A stretch of DNA of 64,000 nt from JAIBJN01 sp963839745 (GCA_963839745.1 CAWIWC010000018.1:62001-126000), one strand, 5' to 3'; numbered from the stretch's first letter, positions 29,423 to 38,905 are shown. Translations and numbers: made by a program. Notes: generated by a model not told the origin, from the letters alone.

Positions 29423-30150
29423 TAGCTCTCGCTCCCCTCGTCGGTCTCTGTCGTCTCGGTCTTCTTCTTGCGGGAGGCCCGCGGCTTGGCGGGAGCCTTC
29501 GGCTTCTCCTCCGCCGTCTCGGCCTCGGCCTTCGGCTTGGCCGCGCGCGTGCGCTTCGGCTTCGGCTTCTCGGTCTCCTCGGCCGGCTCGGTCGCAGCCT
29601 CGGCCTCGACCTCAGGCGCCTCCTCGGCCTTCTTCTTCCGCGGGGCGCGCTTCGGCTTCTCCTCGGCCGGCGCCTCCTCGACGGGGGCCGGGCCGCCGAC
29701 GACCTCGCCGGTCGCGTCGTCCACCACGATCGGCTCCGGCTCCTCGGTCAGGGTGACCGGGGCCGGGCGCTCGATCGGCGCGGGCAGCTCGGCTCCGGTC
29801 GGGAGCGAGAGGCCCAGCGTGATGTGGCAGGTCCGCTTGTGAATGCGGCCCACGCGTCCGCGGGCGCGTGGGCGCCAGCGCTTGAGCGTCGGGCCCTCGC
29901 CTACGAAGGCCACGGAGACGACCAGCTCGTCGGAGTCGAGTCCGTGGTTCGCCTCGGCGTTGGCCGCCGCAGAGTGCAGGACCTTGGCGACGTCGCGCGC
30001 AGCGTCGCGCGTCATGAACGCGAGGATCGTGCGCGCCTCGGGCACGGACCGGCCGCGGATCTGGTCGATGACGAGCTGCGCCTTGCGGGGCGCGGCGCGC
30101 ACGTAGCGCGCCTCGGCGCGGACCTCGGAGCGTGTTTCGACGGCGGCCAT
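29422..30150 (-). CDS. rplV: Ribosomal protein uL22 with ~125-residue C-terminal extension
   Basis: 242 residues from ATG 30150; normal uL22 is ~110-115. The core is complete by residue ~115 (YVRAAPRKAQLVIDQIRGRS, HSAAANAEANHGLD, RARGRVGRIHKRTCHITLGL). The extension alternates acidic Ala/Glu/Pro blocks with Lys clusters (KPKRAPRKKKAEEAPEVEAE, KPKAPAKPRASRKKKTETTE), like a histone-H1 tail. uL22 lines the exit tunnel and surfaces at its mouth; the C-terminal tail is most likely exposed outside. Function is inferred only. Confidence 0.95.
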   Translation of the reverse strand: MAAVETRSEVRAEARYVRAAPRKAQLVIDQIRGRSVPEARTILAFMTRDAARDVAKVLHSAAANAEANHGLDSDELVVSVAFVGEGPTLKRWRPRARGRVGRIHKRTCHITLGLSLPTGAELPAPIERPAPVTLTEEPEPIVVDDATGEVVGGPAPVEEAPAEEKPKRAPRKKKAEEAPEVEAEAATEPAEETEKPKPKRTRAAKPKAEAETAEEKPKAPAKPRASRKKKTETTETDEGSES

Positions 30151-30434
30151 TACTTGCGCTTGACCTCCGTCTTGCGGTCGCCCGAGTGGCCGCGGAACAT
30201 CCGCGTCGGGGCGAACTCGCCGAGCTTGTGCCCGACCATGGACTCGGTGACGAACACGGGCATGTGCGCCTTGCCGTTGTGCACGGCGATCGTGTGCCCG
30301 ACCATCTCGGGGAACACGGTCGACGTGCGCGACCACGTGCGCAGGGGCCGCTTCTCGCCGGTCTCGTTCATCTTCTCGATGCGGTTGAAAAGCCGCTCCT
30401 CCACGAAGGGGCCCTTCTTGGAAGACCTGGACAC
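30150..30434 (-). CDS. rpsS: Ribosomal protein uS19
   Basis: 94 residues from GTG (MSRSSKKGPFVEERLFNRIE). It contains TWSRTSTVFPEMVGHTIAVH, NGKAHMPVFVTESMVGHKLG and EFAPTRMFRGHSGDRK, the complete S19 signature. It lies in the 30S head with uS13. Its stop overlaps the rplV start (TAATG). Confidence 0.98.
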   Translation of the reverse strand: MSRSSKKGPFVEERLFNRIEKMNETGEKRPLRTWSRTSTVFPEMVGHTIAVHNGKAHMPVFVTESMVGHKLGEFAPTRMFRGHSGDRKTEVKRK

Positions 30435-31277
30435 TTAGCGCCTCTCCTTTCCGCGGCGGCGGCCGCGGACGATCAACTTGTCGGACTCTTTGTGCTTGCG
30501 GCGAGTGCGCTTGCCGAGCGTCGGCACGCCCCAGGGCGTGACCGGGTGACGGCCGCCCTTGGACTTGCCCTCGCCGCCGCCGTGCGGATGGTCGACGGGG
30601 TTCATGGCCGAGCCGCGCACGGTCGGGCGCTTGCCGAGCCACCGGCTGCGGCCCGCCTTGCCGCTGGAGATGTTCTCGTGGTCGGTGTTCCCGACCTGGC
30701 CGACGGTCGCGCGGCAGGTGAGCGCCACCCGGCGCATCTCGCCGGAGGGCAGCCGCAGGACGCCGTAGCCCTCGTCCTTGGCGACGAGCTGGATGCCGGA
30801 GCCGGCGCTGCGGGCCATCTGGCCGCCGCGGCCGGGCTTGAGCTCGACGTTGTGCACGAGCGTGCCGGTCGGGATGTTGGTCAGCGGGAGCGCGTTGCCG
30901 GGCTTGATGTCGGCCTCGGGCCCCGACTCGACCTGCTGGCCGACGCGGAGGCCGGCGGGAGCGAGGATGTACGCCTTCGCCCCGTCTGCGTAGTGCAGGA
31001 GGGCGATCCGCGCGGAGCGGTTCGGGTCGTACTCGATCGCGGCCACCTTGGCCGGGACGCCGTCCTTGCGGCGCTTGAAGTCGACGACGCGGTAGCGCCG
31101 CTTGTGCCCGCCGCCCTGGTGGCGCGTGGTGATGCGGCCCTGGTTGTTGCGGCCGCCCTTGCGCGTCACGGGCTCGAGCAGGCTCTTCTCGGGCTCGGTC
31201 TTCGTGATCTCCTCGAACGTGGAGACCGAGCGGAAGCGCCTGCCCGGGGATGTCGGCTTGTACTTGCGTAGGGCCAC
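30435..31277 (-). CDS. rplB: Ribosomal protein uL2
   Basis: 280 residues. The N-terminal KYKPTSPGRRFRSVSTFEEI, the RNA-binding GGHKRRYRVVDFKRRKDGVP and the peptidyl-transferase-proximal MNPVDHPHGGGEGKSKGGRH (conserved His) are intact. One of the oldest 50S proteins, needed for subunit joining. It is located between rplW and rpsS as usual. Confidence 0.99.
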   Translation of the reverse strand: MALRKYKPTSPGRRFRSVSTFEEITKTEPEKSLLEPVTRKGGRNNQGRITTRHQGGGHKRRYRVVDFKRRKDGVPAKVAAIEYDPNRSARIALLHYADGAKAYILAPAGLRVGQQVESGPEADIKPGNALPLTNIPTGTLVHNVELKPGRGGQMARSAGSGIQLVAKDEGYGVLRLPSGEMRRVALTCRATVGQVGNTDHENISSGKAGRSRWLGKRPTVRGSAMNPVDHPHGGGEGKSKGGRHPVTPWGVPTLGKRTRRKHKESDKLIVRGRRRGKERR

Positions 31278-31573
31278 TAGACGGCGGCCCCCTCGAAGAT
31301 CTCGATGCGGTCGCCGTCGCGCAGCTCGACGATGGCCTTCTTCCAGCCGGGCTTCGTGCCCTTCGTCCAGCCGCGGCGCTTCGGCTTCGGCCGCACCTTG
31401 ATGATGTTCACGCCGACCACCTTGACGTCGAAGAGCTCTTCGACGGCCTGGCGGACCTGCGTCTTGTGCGCCCGCGAGTGCACCTTGAACGAGTACTTGT
31501 TGTCCTCGATGAGGCTGTAGCTCTTCTCCGAGACGACCGGGGCGAGGATGACCTGGCGGGGGTCGAGGCTCAC
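31277..31573 (-). CDS. rplW: Ribosomal protein uL23
   Basis: 98 residues from GTG 31573 (VSLDPRQVILAPVVSEKSYS). It contains LIEDNKYSFKVHSRAHKTQV, RQAVEELFDVKVVGVNIIKV and KPKRRGWTKGTKPGWKKAIV. It sits at the tunnel exit and docks trigger factor and SRP. The start overlaps the rplD stop (GTGA). Confidence 0.97.
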   Translation of the reverse strand: MSLDPRQVILAPVVSEKSYSLIEDNKYSFKVHSRAHKTQVRQAVEELFDVKVVGVNIIKVRPKPKRRGWTKGTKPGWKKAIVELRDGDRIEIFEGAAV

Positions 31574-32202
31574 TTGGACATCGCCTCCTGGACGCGGTCG
31601 AGCGCGCCCTCGGTGGCGAGGACGGCGCGGGCCCAGACGAGCGCTCCGACCTCGAGCTCGGACGGCTCGAGCACGAGCGCCCGGTCGAGGTTGCGGAAGC
31701 TCTTGATCACGTTCTCCTCCTCGGGGAGCGCGACGACCAGGAGCGGCAGGTCGGCACCCCAGGCGCCGACCAGCTCGGCGGCCGACTTCGTCGACGGCGC
31801 GTCGAACCCGCCTGCGTCGATCGCGGCGAGCGAGCCCTTGGACGCGTGGTGGGAGAGCGCCGAGCGGAACGCCGAGCGCCGGGCCTTGCGGTTGACCTTC
31901 AGGTCGAAGCTGCGCGGCTGCTGGGCGAAGGCGACGCCGCCGCCCGTCCACTGCGGCGCCCGTGTCGAGCCGGCGCGCGCGCGGCCGGTGCCCTTCTGGC
32001 GCCACGGCTTGGAACGGCCGCCCGAAACGAGCCCGCGGCTCTTGGCGGCGCGGGTGCCCGCGCGCGCCGCGGCCGACTCGGCCCGCACGACCTCGTGGAC
32101 GAGGTGCGGCTTCACCTCGGCGGCGAACACCGCCTCGGCGAGCGTGACGTCCTTGGCCTTCTTGCCCGACATGTCGAGCACCGGTGCCTTGGGAGCGGCC
32201 AT
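31570..32202 (-). CDS. rplD: Ribosomal protein uL4
   Basis: 210 residues from ATG 32202. The extended loop reaching into the exit tunnel is visible (SGGRSKPWRQKGTGRARAGS, TRAPQWTGGGVAFAQQPRSF). DLPLLVVALPEEENVIKSFR and a short terminal helix complete the globular domain. The start overlaps the rplC stop by one base. Confidence 0.97.
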   Translation of the reverse strand: MAAPKAPVLDMSGKKAKDVTLAEAVFAAEVKPHLVHEVVRAESAAARAGTRAAKSRGLVSGGRSKPWRQKGTGRARAGSTRAPQWTGGGVAFAQQPRSFDLKVNRKARRSAFRSALSHHASKGSLAAIDAGGFDAPSTKSAAELVGAWGADLPLLVVALPEEENVIKSFRNLDRALVLEPSELEVGALVWARAVLATEGALDRVQEAMSK

Positions 32203-32822
32203 CAGCGGATGTCCTCCCTGACGACGACCACCGAGTTGCGGTGGCCGGGGACGGCACCCTTGACGAGGAGCAGGTTCTGCTCGACGTCGCGGTCGACGAT
32301 GGTGAGCCCGACCTGTGTCGCCGTCTCGTTGCCCATCTGGCCGGCCATCTTCATGCCCTTGAACACGCGCGAGGGCGTGGCCGAGGCACCGATCGAGCCC
32401 GGCTTGCGCACATTGTGCGAGCCGTGGCTCTCCGGGCCGCGGCTGAAGTTGTGCCGCTTGATCGTGCCCTGGAAGCCCTTGCCGATCGAGACGCCGGTCA
32501 CCTTGACCTTCTCGCCCGGCTCGAAGGCCTCGACGGTGACCGTCTCGCCCGGGACGAGCTCGCTCGTGCCTCGTATCTCGACGAGCTTCCGGTGCGGGCC
32601 GACCCCGTGCTTGGCCAGATGCCCGAGCTCCGGCTTGGTGAGCTTGCGCTCGGGCACCTCGCCGAAGGCGAGCTGGACGGCGTCGTAGCCGTCGTTCTCC
32701 GAGGTCCGCACCGCGACCACGGGGCACGGCCCCGCCTCGATCACGGTCACGGGCGTCAGCCGGCCGGTCTCCTGGTCGAAGACCTGGGTCATGCCGAGCT
32801 TTCTCCCGATGATTCCCTTCAT
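32202..32822 (-). CDS. rplC: Ribosomal protein uL3
   Basis: 206 residues. MKGIIGRKLGMTQVFDQETG opens the protein. The loop near the peptidyl-transferase centre reads KGFQGTIKRHNFSRGPESHG, followed by GSIGASATPSRVFKGMKMAG. It starts 50S assembly with uL24. One base separates it from rpsJ. Confidence 0.98.
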   Translation of the reverse strand: MKGIIGRKLGMTQVFDQETGRLTPVTVIEAGPCPVVAVRTSENDGYDAVQLAFGEVPERKLTKPELGHLAKHGVGPHRKLVEIRGTSELVPGETVTVEAFEPGEKVKVTGVSIGKGFQGTIKRHNFSRGPESHGSHNVRKPGSIGASATPSRVFKGMKMAGQMGNETATQVGLTIVDRDVEQNLLLVKGAVPGHRNSVVVVREDIR

Positions 32823-32823
32823 C

Positions 32824-33132
32824 TCAGAGCTTGATCTCGATGTCGACGCCCGCCGGCAGATCGAGCCGCATGAGCGAGTCGACCGTCTTCGGGGTCGGCG
32901 AATGGATGTCGATCAGGCGCTTGTGCGTGCGCACCTCGAAGTGCTCACGGGAGTCCTTGTCCTTGAACGGGCTCCGGATCACCGTGTAGACGTTCTTCTC
33001 GGTGGGCAGGGGCACCGGCCCGGTCACGGTCGCGCCGGTGCGCTGCGCCGTCTCGACGATCGACAGCGCCGACCGGTCGAGCTGGGTGTGGTCGTACCCC
33101 TTCAGACGGATGCGGATCTTCTGCTGCGGCAA
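32824..33132 (-). CDS. rpsJ: Ribosomal protein uS10 (NusE)
   Basis: 102 residues from TTG 33132 (LPQQKIRIRLKGYDHTQLDR), with GGAGA ~7 nt upstream. It includes AQRTGATVTGPVPLPTEKNV and THKRLIDIHSPTPKTVDSLM. Besides its 30S role it binds NusB and NusG and couples transcription to translation. It follows tuf by only 16 bp, so the S10 and str operons appear fused, and no room remains for an S10 leader of the L4-regulated type. Confidence 0.97.
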   Translation of the reverse strand: MPQQKIRIRLKGYDHTQLDRSALSIVETAQRTGATVTGPVPLPTEKNVYTVIRSPFKDKDSREHFEVRTHKRLIDIHSPTPKTVDSLMRLDLPAGVDIEIKL

Positions 33133-33148
33133 GCGGCTTCTCCGATCC

Positions 33149-34339
<1,191 letters not shown>

Positions 34340-34359
34340 CAGCTCCTCCGGTGGTGTTC

Positions 34360-36459
34360 CTACGTGGCCTGCGCCGCCGTGACGATCTCGCCCGCGACCG
34401 ACTGCGGCGCGTCCTCGTAGCGGTCGAACTGCATCGTGAAGGTCGCGCGGCCCTGGGTCATCGACCGCAGGTCCGTCGCGTACCCGAACATCGTGGCAAG
34501 CGGGACGCGGGCGCGAACCGCTTGCGCGTTGCCTCGCGGCTCGAGGCCTTCGACACGGCCCCTGCGCGAGTTGAGGTCGCCCATGACGTCCCCGAGGTAG
34601 TCCTCGGGCGTCACGACCTCGACAGCCATCATCGGCTCGAGCAGCTTCGGCTTCGCCCTCTGCATGGCCTCCTTGAAGGCCATGGAACCGGCGATCTTGA
34701 ACGCCATCTCACTCGAATCGACGTCGTGGTACGAGCCGTCGACCAGCTCGACCCGGATGTCCACCACGGGATAGCCGGCGAGCACGCCCGCCTCCATGGC
34801 CTCCTGGATGCCGAGATCGACCGACGGGATGTACTCCTTGGGGATCTTGCCGCCGACGATGCGGTCGAGGAACTCGTACCCCTCGCCCGGCTCGGACGGC
34901 TCCATGTGGATCACGACGTGCCCGTACTGGCCGCGGCCGCCGGTCTGGCGGACGAACCTGCCCTGGATCTTCTCCACGGCCTTGCCGACCGTCTCGCGGT
35001 AGGCGACCTGCGGCCGGCCGACGTTCGCGTCCACCGAGAACTCGCGCATCAGGCGGTCGACGATGATCTCGAGGTGGAGCTCGCCCATGCCCGCGATCAG
35101 GGTCTGGCCGGTCTCCTCGTCGGTCTGCACGCGGAAGGTCGGGTCCTCCTCGGCAAGGCGCGAGAGGCCCTGGCCGAGCTTGTCCTGGTCGGCCTTCGTC
35201 TTCGGCTCGATCGCCACCGAGATGACCGGGTCCGGGAACTCCATGGACTCGAGCCGGATCGGCGCCGTGTCGATGGCGAGCGTGTCGCCGGTCGTCGTGT
35301 TCTTGAGACCGACCGCAGCCACGATCTCGCCCGCGCCGATCTCGTCGCGCTCCTCGCGGTGGTTCGCGTGCATCTGGAGGAGCCGACCGACGCGCTCCGT
35401 CTTGTCGGTGGAGACGTTGAGGACGCGCTCGCCGGCCTTGACCTTGCCCGAGTAAACCCGGAAGTAGGTCAGCTTGCCGACGTACGGGTCGCTCATGACC
35501 TTGAAGGCCAGCGCCGAGAACGGCTCGTCCTCGGAGGGCCGGCGCGAGAGCTCGTGGCCCGTGCGCGGGTCGACGCCGTGGATCGGCGGGACGTCGAGCG
35601 GGCTCGGGAGGTAGTCGATGACAGCGTCGAGCAGCGGCTGCACGCCCTTGTTCTTGAAGGCGGAGCCGAGGAAGACGGGCGTGACGGCGATCGCGAGCGT
35701 CGCCTTGCGCAGCGCGCGGCGAATCATCTCGGGCGTGACCGCGTCCTCGTCCGTCAGGTAGGTCTCGAGCAGCTCCTCGTCGTGCTCGGCGACCGCGTCG
35801 ATGAGCTGGTGGTGGTACGCGGCGGCCTGCTCGCGGAGCTCCTCGGGAACCTCGATCGTCGACACCTTCGTGCCGAGGTCGTCCTCCCAGACGGTGCCGG
35901 ACATCTCGACGACGTCGACGACCCCGCGGAAGTGCTCCTCCTGGCCGATCGGCAGCTGCACGGGGACCGGGTGGGCCCCGAGCCGGTCGATCATCGACTG
36001 CACGGAGGCGAAGAAGTCCGCGCCGGTGCGGTCCATCTTGTTGATGAAGGCGATGCGCGGGACGCGGTAGCGGTCGGCCTGCCGCCAGACGGTCTCGGAC
36101 TGGGGCTCGACGCCCGCCACGGAGTCGAAGACGGCGATGGCGCCGTCGAGGACGCGCAGGCTGCGCTCCACCTCGACCGTAAAGTCCACGTGCCCGGGCG
36201 TATCGATGATGTTGATGCGAAAATCGCGCCAGAACGCCGTCGTGGCGGCGGACGTGATCGTGATGCCGCGCTCCTGCTCCTGCGCCATCCAGTCCATGAC
36301 GGCCGCGCCCTCGTGGACCTCGCCCATCTTGTGGGTGCGACCCGTGTAGTAGAGGATCCGCTCGGTCGTCGTCGTCTTGCCGGCGTCGATGTGAGCCATG
36401 ATCCCGATGTTGCGGACGTGGTCGAGCCCGACCTTCCCGCTTGTCTTCACGGTGCTCAC
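34360..36459 (-). CDS. fusA: Elongation factor G
   Basis: 699 residues from GTG 36459. A GTG three codons upstream (36468) is also in frame, but it lies within AGGTGG, the natural Shine-Dalgarno for 36459. GTPase motifs: GIMAHIDAGKTTTTERILYY, RGITITSAA, DTPGHVDFT, NKMDRTGADF. Later domains: FKVMSDPYVGKLTYFRVYSG, the domain IV tip (GGKIPKEYIPSVDLGIQEAM) and YATDLRSMTQGRATFTMQFD. It catalyses translocation and ribosome recycling. It is coupled to rpsG. Confidence 0.98.
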   Translation of the reverse strand: MSTVKTSGKVGLDHVRNIGIMAHIDAGKTTTTERILYYTGRTHKMGEVHEGAAVMDWMAQEQERGITITSAATTAFWRDFRINIIDTPGHVDFTVEVERSLRVLDGAIAVFDSVAGVEPQSETVWRQADRYRVPRIAFINKMDRTGADFFASVQSMIDRLGAHPVPVQLPIGQEEHFRGVVDVVEMSGTVWEDDLGTKVSTIEVPEELREQAAAYHHQLIDAVAEHDEELLETYLTDEDAVTPEMIRRALRKATLAIAVTPVFLGSAFKNKGVQPLLDAVIDYLPSPLDVPPIHGVDPRTGHELSRRPSEDEPFSALAFKVMSDPYVGKLTYFRVYSGKVKAGERVLNVSTDKTERVGRLLQMHANHREERDEIGAGEIVAAVGLKNTTTGDTLAIDTAPIRLESMEFPDPVISVAIEPKTKADQDKLGQGLSRLAEEDPTFRVQTDEETGQTLIAGMGELHLEIIVDRLMREFSVDANVGRPQVAYRETVGKAVEKIQGRFVRQTGGRGQYGHVVIHMEPSEPGEGYEFLDRIVGGKIPKEYIPSVDLGIQEAMEAGVLAGYPVVDIRVELVDGSYHDVDSSEMAFKIAGSMAFKEAMQRAKPKLLEPMMAVEVVTPEDYLGDVMGDLNSRRGRVEGLEPRGNAQAVRARVPLATMFGYATDLRSMTQGRATFTMQFDRYEDAPQSVAGEIVTAAQAT

Positions 36460-36461
36460 GG

Positions 36462-36932
36462 CTACCACCTGTAGTGGGCGAAGGCCTTGTTGGCCTGCGC
36501 CATACGGTAGAGGTCGTCCTTGCGCTTGAACGCGCCGCCCTGCTGGTTGAGCGCGTCCATGATCTCGTTCGCGAGCTTCTCGTCCATGTGCTTCTCGCGG
36601 CGCTCGCGTGCGTAGCCGACGAGCCAGCGCACGGCGAGCGTGCGCGCGCGCCGCTGCGGCACCTCGACGGGCACCTGGTAGTTCGCGCCGCCGACGCGGC
36701 GGGAGCGGACCTCGAGCACGGGGGTCACCGTCTTGACGGCCTGCTCGAGCACCTCGACCGGCGGCTTGCCGGTCCGCTCGCCGACCTTCTCCAGGGCGGA
36801 GTAGACGATCTGCTCGGCCGTCGACTTCTTGCCGCGGACCATGACCTTGTTGACGATCTGCGAGACGAGCTTCGAGCTGTACAGCGGGTCGACGTCGAGC
36901 TCGCGGACGGGAATCTCAGCACGGCGCGGCAT
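36462..36932 (-). CDS. rpsG: Ribosomal protein uS7
   Basis: 156 residues, the standard length, from ATG 36932. MPRRAEIPVRELDVDPLYSS is followed by KLVSQIVNKVMVRGKKSTAE, VRSRRVGGANYQVPVEVPQR and the C-terminal RMAQANKAFAHYRW. It nucleates the 30S head. The start overlaps the rpsL stop (TAATG). Confidence 0.98.
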   Translation of the reverse strand: MPRRAEIPVRELDVDPLYSSKLVSQIVNKVMVRGKKSTAEQIVYSALEKVGERTGKPPVEVLEQAVKTVTPVLEVRSRRVGGANYQVPVEVPQRRARTLAVRWLVGYARERREKHMDEKLANEIMDALNQQGGAFKRKDDLYRMAQANKAFAHYRW

Positions 36933-37303
36933 TACGAGCCCTTCTTGGCGCCGTACTTGGAGCGCCCCTGCCGCCGCTCGGAGACGCCGCCGGCGTCGAG
37001 CGCGGCGCGGATCACCTTGTAGCGGAAGCCCGGCAGGTCCTTGACGCGGCCGCCGCGGATGAGGACGACCGAGTGCTCCTGGAGGTTGTGGCCCTCGCCC
37101 GGGATGTACGCGCCGACCTCCATCTGGTTGGTCAGGCGCACGCGCGCGACCTTGCGCAGCGCGGAGTTCGGCTTCTTGGGCGTGGTCGTGTACACGCGCG
37201 TGCAGACCCCCCGCTTCTGCGGGGCGCCGCGGAGGGCGGGTGTCTTCACCTTGGTCGGAGGGGTCTTGCGACCCTTCCGCACGAGCTGATTCACGGTTGG
37301 CAC
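36932..37303 (-). CDS. rpsL: Ribosomal protein uS12
   Basis: 123 residues from GTG 37303 (VPTVNQLVRKGRKTPPTKVK). The streptomycin-region loops are wild type in form: VYTTTPKKPNSALRKVARVR (Lys-Pro-Asn-Ser) and GHNLQEHSVVLIRGGRVKDL. The frame is open far upstream, but S12 homology begins here. First gene of the str operon and of the ~20-kb minus-strand translation supercluster. Confidence 0.97.
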   Translation of the reverse strand: MPTVNQLVRKGRKTPPTKVKTPALRGAPQKRGVCTRVYTTTPKKPNSALRKVARVRLTNQMEVGAYIPGEGHNLQEHSVVLIRGGRVKDLPGFRYKVIRAALDAGGVSERRQGRSKYGAKKGS

Positions 37304-37360
37304 GCGGTTTGAATCCTTCGACTTTCGGAGGTTCGCCTGGACGGCTTCCAGACGCACAAA

Positions 37361-37393
37361 AGGCCGACATGGGGCTAGGCCCATGCCGAACCT
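37361..37393 (-). terminator. Attenuator-like hairpin in the rpsL leader
   Basis: On the minus strand CGGCATGGG-CCTAGC-CCCATGTCG forms a 9-bp stem (one G-U), flanked by further GG/CC pairing and followed by TTTT. It lies 58 bp before the rpsL GTG and downstream of the TACGAT at 37405-37400. It could attenuate the whole str/S10 unit or be a regulatory leader structure; the T-run is short. Confidence 0.4.
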
Positions 37394-37399
37394 CGCGGC

Positions 37400-37405
37400 A
37401 TCGTA
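37400..37405 (-). promoter_or_regulatory. Candidate -10 of the rpsL supercluster
   Basis: TACGAT on the minus strand, with only a weak TGGCGA 18 bp upstream. A perfect dyad CCAGGCTTC-G-GAAGCCTGG (37427-37445) overlaps the -35 area and may be a protein- or structure-based control site shared with the divergent GGDEF gene. Confidence 0.3.
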
Positions 37406-37456
37406 GCAGCTAGAAAGCCCTTGTCGCCAGGCTTCGGAAGCCTGGACTTTGGGGGA

Positions 37457-37486
37457 TTGTGACTCGCGGAACGGACGGCATATCGT
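37457..37486 (+). promoter_or_regulatory. Candidate promoter of the GGDEF gene, TTGTGA-N18-TATCGT
   Basis: TTGTGA (37457-37462) and TATCGT (37481-37486), 18-bp spacer. Transcription would start near 37493, leaving a ~38-nt leader before ATG 37531. No strong ribosome-binding site is visible in that leader. Confidence 0.35.
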
Positions 37487-37530
37487 CATGATGCGCCCCG
37501 CGACTGCGGCACACGTGGGACGAACGCGCA

Positions 37531-38706
37531 ATGCCACTCGCCGACACCGCCACCTGGATCGCCGTCGGCTTCGCCACCGGCGCGGCCGTTCTCGCGCTGG
37601 CCGCCTCGGCCGCGCTCCTGACCTATGTCGTGCGGCGCGGGCGGGACGAGGGGCCCACGCCCACCACGGTGCCGGGCGCCCCCGCCCTCCGGGCGGTGCC
37701 CGACGAGGTCTCGCTCGCCCTTGTGGACGCCCGCGAGGAGACGCGGCGCTCGCGGCAGCTGGCGGAGATCGCGGCGACCATCGACCTGGACTCGGTGCTC
37801 GAGCGCACGCTCACCGCCGCAACGGACACGGCCGGCGTGCATGCCGCCATGGCGGTGGTGCGCCAGGACGACGAGGAGCCGCTGGTGGCCACGTTCGGCA
37901 TGACTGCGAAGGAGGCTTCGCGCCAGCCGGTCACGACGTCCCCCTCGGGCGGCGCCCGGGCCGTCCGCATCAGCTACCGCTACGACCCCGAGGACGAGGC
38001 CGAGGAGGAGGAGAACGGCGGGCTCATCTGCGGCGGCGTCTCCGTTCCGCTGCGCGAGGACAACGTGGGCGTCATCGGCACCCTCGCCGTCTTCTGGCGC
38101 GGGACCGACCAGGTGCCGGAGGACGGCGTCATCGGGGGGCTCGAGGAGCTCGCGCGGACGAGCGCGCCTGCGATCCGCAACGCGCAGAAGTTCCGCCTCG
38201 CGCGCCAGCTCGCCGACGTGGACGGGCTCACGTCGCTGCACAACCGCCGCTACTTCCACGAGACGCTGGCCCGCGAGACCGCCCGGGCGCAGCGCTACGA
38301 GCGCCGCCTCGCGCTCGTCATCCTCGACATCGACGACTTCAAGGAGACGAACGACCGGCTCGGCCACCTGGGCGGCGACGCCGTGCTCGCGGCCGTGGCG
38401 GAGCGGCTGCTCTCGGCCGTGCGGCGGGCGGACATCGCCTGCCGGGTCGGCGGGGACGAGTTCGCCGTCATCCTCCCGGAGGCCGGCGCCCGTGACGCCG
38501 AGCAGCTCTACCAGCGCATTCAGTTCGCCGTCGGCTCCGGCGCGGCCGGCCCGGCCGAGAACGTGCGCATCTCGGCGGGAATCGCCGAGCTACGGCCCGA
38601 GGACGACGCGATCTCGCTCTTCGAGCGCGCCGACGAGGCGCTCTTCCGCGCGAAGGAAGGCGGGAAGGGCCAGGTCCGCCAGGCTGACGGCTCGACCGCC
38701 TATTAG
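37531..38706 (+). CDS. Diguanylate cyclase with membrane anchor and GAF-like domain
   Basis: 391 residues. Residues ~8-33 form one membrane helix (TWIAVGFATGAAVLALAASA). Residues ~60-225 resemble a GAF domain (LAEIAATIDLDSVLERTLTA, VSVPLREDNVGVIGTLAVFW), and the C-terminal ~165 residues form a GGDEF domain. The active-site loop is CRVGGDEFAVIL and the substrate-side motif LDIDDFKETNDRLGHLGGD. The inhibitory I-site RxxD (RRAD) is present five residues before GGDEF. It should make cyclic di-GMP from GTP at the membrane under control of a GAF ligand. It divides the str and rpoBC regions and shares its TTAG stop with the next gene. Confidence 0.93.
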   Translation: MPLADTATWIAVGFATGAAVLALAASAALLTYVVRRGRDEGPTPTTVPGAPALRAVPDEVSLALVDAREETRRSRQLAEIAATIDLDSVLERTLTAATDTAGVHAAMAVVRQDDEEPLVATFGMTAKEASRQPVTTSPSGGARAVRISYRYDPEDEAEEEENGGLICGGVSVPLREDNVGVIGTLAVFWRGTDQVPEDGVIGGLEELARTSAPAIRNAQKFRLARQLADVDGLTSLHNRRYFHETLARETARAQRYERRLALVILDIDDFKETNDRLGHLGGDAVLAAVAERLLSAVRRADIACRVGGDEFAVILPEAGARDAEQLYQRIQFAVGSGAAGPAENVRISAGIAELRPEDDAISLFERADEALFRAKEGGKGQVRQADGSTAY

Positions 38707-38888
38707 CGGCCGCTAGAGGCGAGGCCCGCGCGCGCGAGGTCTTGCTCGCGGCGCCTGACCAGGCTGCGGACGTCCTCGAGAAAGCGGGCGCAGTCCGACT
38801 CCAGCTGGTCGGAGAGGAAGTGCCCCGGAGGTGCCGGAGTCACCTGCTCCTGTGCGTGCGCACGCTGGGATTCGTCGGGACCAGCCAC
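38703..38888 (-). CDS. Small protein, 61 residues, unknown function
   Basis: From GTG 38888, with GGGGAG 4-5 nt upstream. VAGPDESQRAHAQEQVTPAP is followed by a helical C-terminus (ESDCARFLEDVRSLVRRREQ). No membrane segment or known motif. An upstream in-frame start would lengthen it to 81 residues, but the Shine-Dalgarno favours 38888. It shares TTAG (38703-38706) with the GGDEF gene. Two DnaA-box-like sequences lie just upstream. Confidence 0.6.
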   Translation of the reverse strand: MAGPDESQRAHAQEQVTPAPPGHFLSDQLESDCARFLEDVRSLVRRREQDLARAGLASSGR

Positions 38889-38905
38889 GGTACTCCCCAC
38901 CTCGC

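Noticed and set aside
34351..36474. 707-codon open frame opposite fusA
   Set aside because: Antisense shadow of EF-G with no independent start signal or motif.
37304..37537. N-terminal extension of uS12 from the upstream open frame
   Set aside because: uS12 homology starts exactly at VPTVNQL with a GTG. The upstream frame runs through the hairpin and promoter region and has no conserved sequence.
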